DNA from: Acanthochromis polyacanthus
Lineage: Eukaryota; Chordata; Actinopteri; Pomacentridae
DNA: 64,000 nt
Assembly (NCBI RefSeq): GCF_021347895.1
Contig: NC_067125.1
Location: 20,129,850-20,193,849 of the forward strand
Direction of reading: 5' to 3'
The notes below the pieces were generated by a model that saw only the letters and a list, made by a program, of their open reading frames with translations, was not told where the DNA came from and searched no databases. Shown piece by piece: positions 59,666 to 64,000 of this stretch (position 1 is the stretch's first letter; each line of letters starts with the position of its first letter). The translations under genes were made by a program, and so were the position numbers.

Positions 59666-60295
59666 CAGTGTTAATTTTGACAGACATTTTTAATTTAGTT
59701 TTAGTTTTAGTCTCTTGACGAAAATGGAATTTTAGTTTTAGTCACAATTTAGTCATCTAAATCATTTTAGTTTTAGTCTAGTTTTAGTCGACGAAAATTC
59801 AAAAAATTTTAGTCGACGAAATCTAAAATAATTTTAGTTGACTAAAATTTAGACGACCAGTTTTTTTTTTTGTTGTTGTTAAATATAATATAAAACCCAT
59901 TGTGTAATGCACATAAGATTTCACCAAATCATTCCACTTGAATTAACGGCTTCTGCGAAAGAAGTGGTGCATAATCAAAGCAGCACAAGAACGAGAGATA
60001 CATCAAGGCAAATACCTTTTATATCAACTGTAACAGAAATGCCAGGCAGGCCCTAACTTTAGTGCATTAGAAGCACAATTTAAGTGCAAAGTACAAAACC
60101 ATGAAACATTTAGCTGAATATATTCAAGGTCGAGCAGGGATTAACTTAAATTTCCATCAAAACATAAAGTGCAACTATTGTCTTTCAGCACCTGCAAAAA
60201 TGAAAACAACAACTCAACAGGTTAATGATGTAAACCTAACACCCTCTCTGCTTTCTTCCAGGAAAAAAATAATGCTCTCCCCCTAAACATTAAGT

Positions 60296-60297
<2 letters not shown>

Positions 60298-60382
<85 letters not shown>
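60298..60382. repeat. (AC)n microsatellite in hAT-F
   Basis: About 42 AC units between the transposase stop and the left end of hAT-F, on the 3' side of the gene. Confidence 0.95.
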
Positions 60383-60384
<2 letters not shown>

Positions 60385-60566
60385 GATTGAGAGACAGACA
60401 GACTTTTAGCTGAACATATTTTACATATTCAAAGTGAAGCAGGGATATCAACTTAAAAGTTCTTAAAATATTAAATAAAAATAAAAATCAAATTATTCTC
60501 CAAATACTAACATCAAAACATTTAACCATTGTACTCTGTACATTGTACAACTATGCACTGCTTGAC

Positions 60567-63504
60567 TCAATATTCATTTCGGTTCATTTTCAGGAAAGCA
60601 CTGCGTGCCAACGTGGCCCTCGCTCGGTTGCGTTTTCCTCTAGTGAGGTCACCCGTCACGCTAAACACTCGCTCAGCAAATGCTTGAGAAGCTGGCATCG
60701 CTAGTACATCTAATGCAAACGGCTTTAGGTGCGGGTAGATGCCGTCACATTTCCCCAGCCAAAAGTCAGTTCCATTGTCTGCAGTGATGGCTTGTGTAAG
60801 CTCTTCCTTGTACTTCGACAGCTGCTGCCTCAGGTTTGTGGCGTTCCTCTCTTTGGGCTTTCTGCGGTACTTGGACAGGAATCTAAAGACTGGCTGTGTG
60901 GATGGTGCTTTTGGTTCCTCTGCAGGGGCCTGCTCACCATCTTCAGGCACATCTCCATCTTTTGATTGTGAATCAGTGGATTGCATGATGTAATTCTCTG
61001 CAGCTGTCAGGAGATCCTGAATGTTGTCGTCTGCGACATCAGCGAGCGTTTTGCACACTGTGGGATCCAGAAAACAGGCAGTGGCCACAATTGGTGCAAA
61101 CTTCTCATCTGTTGGGTCCAAGGCCCACGCAAAGCGCTGTTTGATCCCTGCCCTCATCTTCTGTGCCAAACCAGCAAGGTCTCTGTGGTTTGTGGAGTCC
61201 TCAAAGCTGGAGAGGTGGTTCAACAAATCAAAGAGGGCAGGCACCACCAGAGAGAGGGACATTGTGTCACTCTGTAGTGTCTGAGTGTGCTCTGTGAATG
61301 GCAGCAGTAGCTCATGCAAAGAGTTCAGTTTTTGCCACTCACTCGGGAGCAAATTGTCCCATGCCATTTCATTCGCAACTTGGCAGACTGCATCTTTCAC
61401 TGTGAAGAGTCGAGCAATCATGCTGAATGTGCTTGACCACCGTGTCGGGCAGTCAGTCACAAGGACAAGGCCACATTTCTCCAAAATCTTCTGCGTTGCA
61501 ACAGAGGATTTGCGGAAGAGGTTGACAACAGACCTGGTTTTCACAAGGATCCTCTGGACACTTGCCTCCTTCTGCATCATGTGGACGACCAGCTGTAAGG
61601 TGTGCACCACACATGGTATCCGGTCCATTTCCACATCGACATGATGGTATCTAACGAGGGGGAGAGAGAAAAAAAAAAACACAATTTCATGTATTTATTT
61701 GTCAGCATGACAAATGATTTCAAAGTTCATTTTTATTTCAAACTTGTTTGTGTGTTTCTATTTTTTCTTTTTGAACTGCTGCCATCCAGCAGTAGATACA
61801 GGTAAGGATGCACCGATACCACTTTTTTTGAAAACCGATACAAGTACGAGTACAGTAATTTCTGTACTTGTGATGGCAGTATCGGTGCCTGGTATCGGCA
61901 AGTGCTTGACGATTACAAGTATGATGAGCAAGTATCGGTGCATCCCTAGATACAGGTCCATGAAAACCAGGACAAACAGACTGAAAAACAGCTGATGCTT
62001 ACATTGTTACTTCTATATTTGGACTGATTTGATGTTTGTTTAGTACTGAAATTAATAAGTTAATCATATTATTTTTTGCAATTATTAAATATAATGTTAA
62101 ATTAAAAATGGTTCACCTCAGGTCATCACATTCAGGTTCGAAGTCACTTTCCATCGTGGGGTCATAGGAATCTTCAGACACGGTGTCGTCTCCTGCTGTT
62201 GAGGGTTTGAATGCTGCCACCATATTACTTCCGTTGTCGGTAATCACCATCATGATCTTGTGCTTCTGTATTTCCCAGTCTTGCATGCAAGCATCCACAT
62301 GAGCTTTGATTGATTGAGCAGTGTGGGGGTGTGCTACTTGGTCAAGGGCCAACAGGATGTGCTGGGGTTTGTTTTTTTCCACATTGAAGTAACATGCACT
62401 TATGGCCAGGAATGAAGCCGTCAGTCCTTTTTTGGTCCACAAGTCAAGGCCAATTGACACTTTTTGGGCAGCAGCCACTGATTTCCGGAATTTTTGTACT
62501 TCACCTTCATAGTAACTGTCGATCAAATTTCCAATTTTTGTTTTTTTGGGAACAGTTAATTTTCTGTCTGCTGCCTCCATCATTTGAACGAAGTCTTTGT
62601 CTTCAACTGTTGTAAGGGAAAGCCCTGTCCGGCCAATCCATCTTGCAATGGCCTCCTCCTTCATCTTTTGTTCTTTGGCGTCGCTCTTGTATTTGGAGCA
62701 GCCCCCAAATGAAGCAGAAATGTTCTGCTGAGTTGGTGTCTTCTGAGTTGGTTGAACGTCTTCTCTGGAGGTCTTCTGTAACTGCAATGTAAATAGGGGG
62801 GGGTTACAACAGGGGCACACCATTGAAATTCTAACAACACTAACATTCTTGTTTTCACAAGCAATGAAAATGCTGTTACTCCATGCAAAACAATTCACAG
62901 TAGAGCCACATTAATGTAATATTGAAAAAAAATGTCCACGCAGACAACGTTGGTCTGCCACATTAAGATGAAAGCTCGAAACTCGTGTCTTGTTTTACAT
63001 CCCTAAACAAGCTCGGGAAAAAATCCTGACTTCGGCGGCATTTTACAGTTCAAATCGAGACTGGGAGATCTTTGCAATTCCACACAGCGTTAGCCAAAAA
63101 GCATGATCCCCATGGCATGCATCTTTTACGCAGTGTTGACAACTACAGCAGCTCACCAAGACTGACGGCTGCTGTTTTAGTTTTAGAAGGCGGCTGTCGA
63201 GTTTCACACGGACAGACTACAATAACTCGTAGCATTGTACATTTAGAACAGAAACAAAAGTCGCGAAACATGTTTTGCAAACAGGCAGCTACACGGCTAA
63301 CGTGTTCAGCTAGCTCCTTCTCTGATAACGTGACTCGCTTACCTTTGCAAAGGTTTCCGGGTGGCTGGTCTGCATGTGTCTTTTAAGGTTTGTGGTGTTT
63401 TTGCCGGTGATACTTGCTCCACACGGTTTGCACACGGTCTTGTTCTCGGACTGGAGGAAAGTAAAATGATTCCATACGTCCTCTCTACGCTTTCGCCCCG
63501 CCAT
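60567..63504 (-). CDS. hAT transposase, ZBED type, three exons (63504-63343, 62781-62117, 61650-60567)
   Basis: Exon 1, 54 codons: MAGRKRREDVWNHFTFLQSE, CKPC, NLKRHMQTSH, a complete BED finger; donor GTAAGC. Exon 2, 221 codons plus 2 bases: acceptor ATTGCAG; RTGLSLTTVEDKDFVQMM, VSIGLDLWTKKGLTAS (first Asp), KIMMVITDNGSNMVAAF (second Asp); donor GTGAAC. Exon 3: acceptor CTCGTTAG; CVVHTLQLVVH, DCPTRWSSTFSMI (RW motif), then hAT-C with MPASQAFAERVFSVTGDL (third acidic residue, Glu) and the stop at 60567. Phases 0 and 2+1 fit; total about 636 residues, normal for the family. It would cut and paste the element in the nucleus. No defect seen; activity is inferred. Confidence 0.93.
61803..61948. mobile_element. 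146-bp hAT-type MITE in intron 2 of hAT-F
   Basis: Ends TAAGGATGCACCGATACC and, inverted, TAGGGATGCACCGATACT. Perfect 8-bp duplication GATACAGG at 61795-61802 and 61949-61956. Internal ACAAGTACGAGTACAG is near-palindromic. Confidence 0.95.
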
Positions 63505-64000
63505 TGTTAACAGCCATGAGACTGAGAAGTGGGGTGGTCCATGAGCATTCTGCGGGTTTCTTGTGTTTGATCTGATTGGTTGTCCTTCCCCGTCATCAAC
63601 AAAAGTAGTTCTGATTGGATTTCGTCTCTTCCGAGTATTTTAGTCACATTAACAAAACTACTTGTGATTGGTTTTCGTATCTTGCGGGTATTTTAGTCAC
63701 ATTTTTATTCGTTGACGAAAATGTAAACAACTTTCGTCGTAGATTTCGTCCAAAAGCATGCTGTATTTTTCGTCATCGTCTAGTTTTCGTCAGGGAAAAA
63801 AAGGTCGTTGATGAAAATTATGACGAAAATATTTCGTCAACGAAATTAACACTGTTTCAGCATATCCAAAAAACCTTCTTTGCACATGACATTAACGGAG
63901 AGTGTGCATTTCACGATATAAAGTGTAATGGCCGCAGTTAAACCTTGGTGGCGCTTGGAAGTTTTTTCATACGACGTAACAGAAGGAAAACTTTCACCAA

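Larger units (their letters stand above)
59666..63854 (-). mobile_element. hAT element F, apparently complete and autonomous
   Basis: Ends CAGTGTTAATTTTGACAG and, inverted, CAGTGTTAATTTCGTTGACG. Perfect 8-bp duplication TTTCAGCA at 59658-59665 and 63855-63862. Subterminal arrays of TTTTAGTTTTAGTC (59695-59850) and GACGAAAAT/TTTCGTC (63640-63840). Three exons in phase code a full transposase. 4189 bp. The only later change seen is a 146-bp MITE in intron 2. Confidence 0.95.
59234..64000 (-). mobile_element. hAT element E, partial (5' part beyond the window), split by hAT-F
   Basis: Minus-strand element whose 3' end is TAGGGCTGCACGATATTGG at 59234. Coding continues across the hAT-F insertion: codons at 63855-63895 (EGFLDMLK) join those at 59665 and below (EFDRRYQVPS) once one copy of TTTCAGCA is removed. 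The rest lies right of 64000. Confidence 0.82.

Noticed and set aside
59298..61644. Plus-strand open frames over the hAT genes
   Set aside because: Shadows of the minus-strand transposases, which have conserved motifs and correct splice sites.

Overview
The window is nuclear DNA of a ray-finned (teleost) fish. It holds the end of one host gene, the first exon of a second, and between and after them a dense, deeply nested set of transposable elements. The fish assignment rests on fish-type L2 LINEs with a TTGAA-repeat tail, several Tc1 families with long IR/DR ends, many BED-finger hAT transposons and abundant CA/TA microsatellites. The host genes are read from exon sequence and splice phase: mrps23 (last four coding exons, 1-4227, + strand) and vezf1 (ATG exon at 37860-37892, + strand). 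MRPS23 and VEZF1 are also close neighbours on human 17q22, so the two calls support each other. No zinc-finger exon of vezf1 follows, so its first intron appears to run past the right edge (more than 26 kb).

Layout. 1-4.6 kb: end of mrps23, with a dead Tc1 in an intron. 4.7-9.9 kb: a second dead Tc1, split by a 3.5 kb transposon with 6-bp target duplications that itself carries further insertions. 10-15.7 kb: unlabelled repeats, a LINE 3' end and a hAT fragment. 15.7-35.25 kb: a nest. An L2 LINE (L2-2) was hit in its 5' UTR by a Ty3/gypsy element (target duplication GTTAC). That gypsy lost its protease and the start of its RT, and now carries two LINEs lying head to head: an antisense L2 (L2-1, itself split by a solo LTR) and a sense CR1-like LINE with a 2A-like motif. 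L2-2 was also hit near its 3' end by a Tc1 whose transposase is intact. 35.2-37.3 kb: remains of a PIF/Harbinger element and a deletion-derivative Tc1. 37.7 kb: vezf1 promoter and exon 1. 38-46 kb: intron with MITEs and a 1 kb palindromic element. 46-64 kb: at least seven hAT insertions, many one inside another with perfect 8-bp duplications, plus a piggyBac-like MITE, a foldback element and an 18S rRNA fragment. The last large hAT (59666-63854) has three exons that join in phase into a complete transposase of about 636 residues.

The genes do not form a pathway. The value of the window is the insertion history, which can be read from target duplications and nesting. I found no CRISPR array, tRNA or bacterial-type operon. 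Family names are given only where motifs support them. Where I saw only repeats or nothing, I say so.
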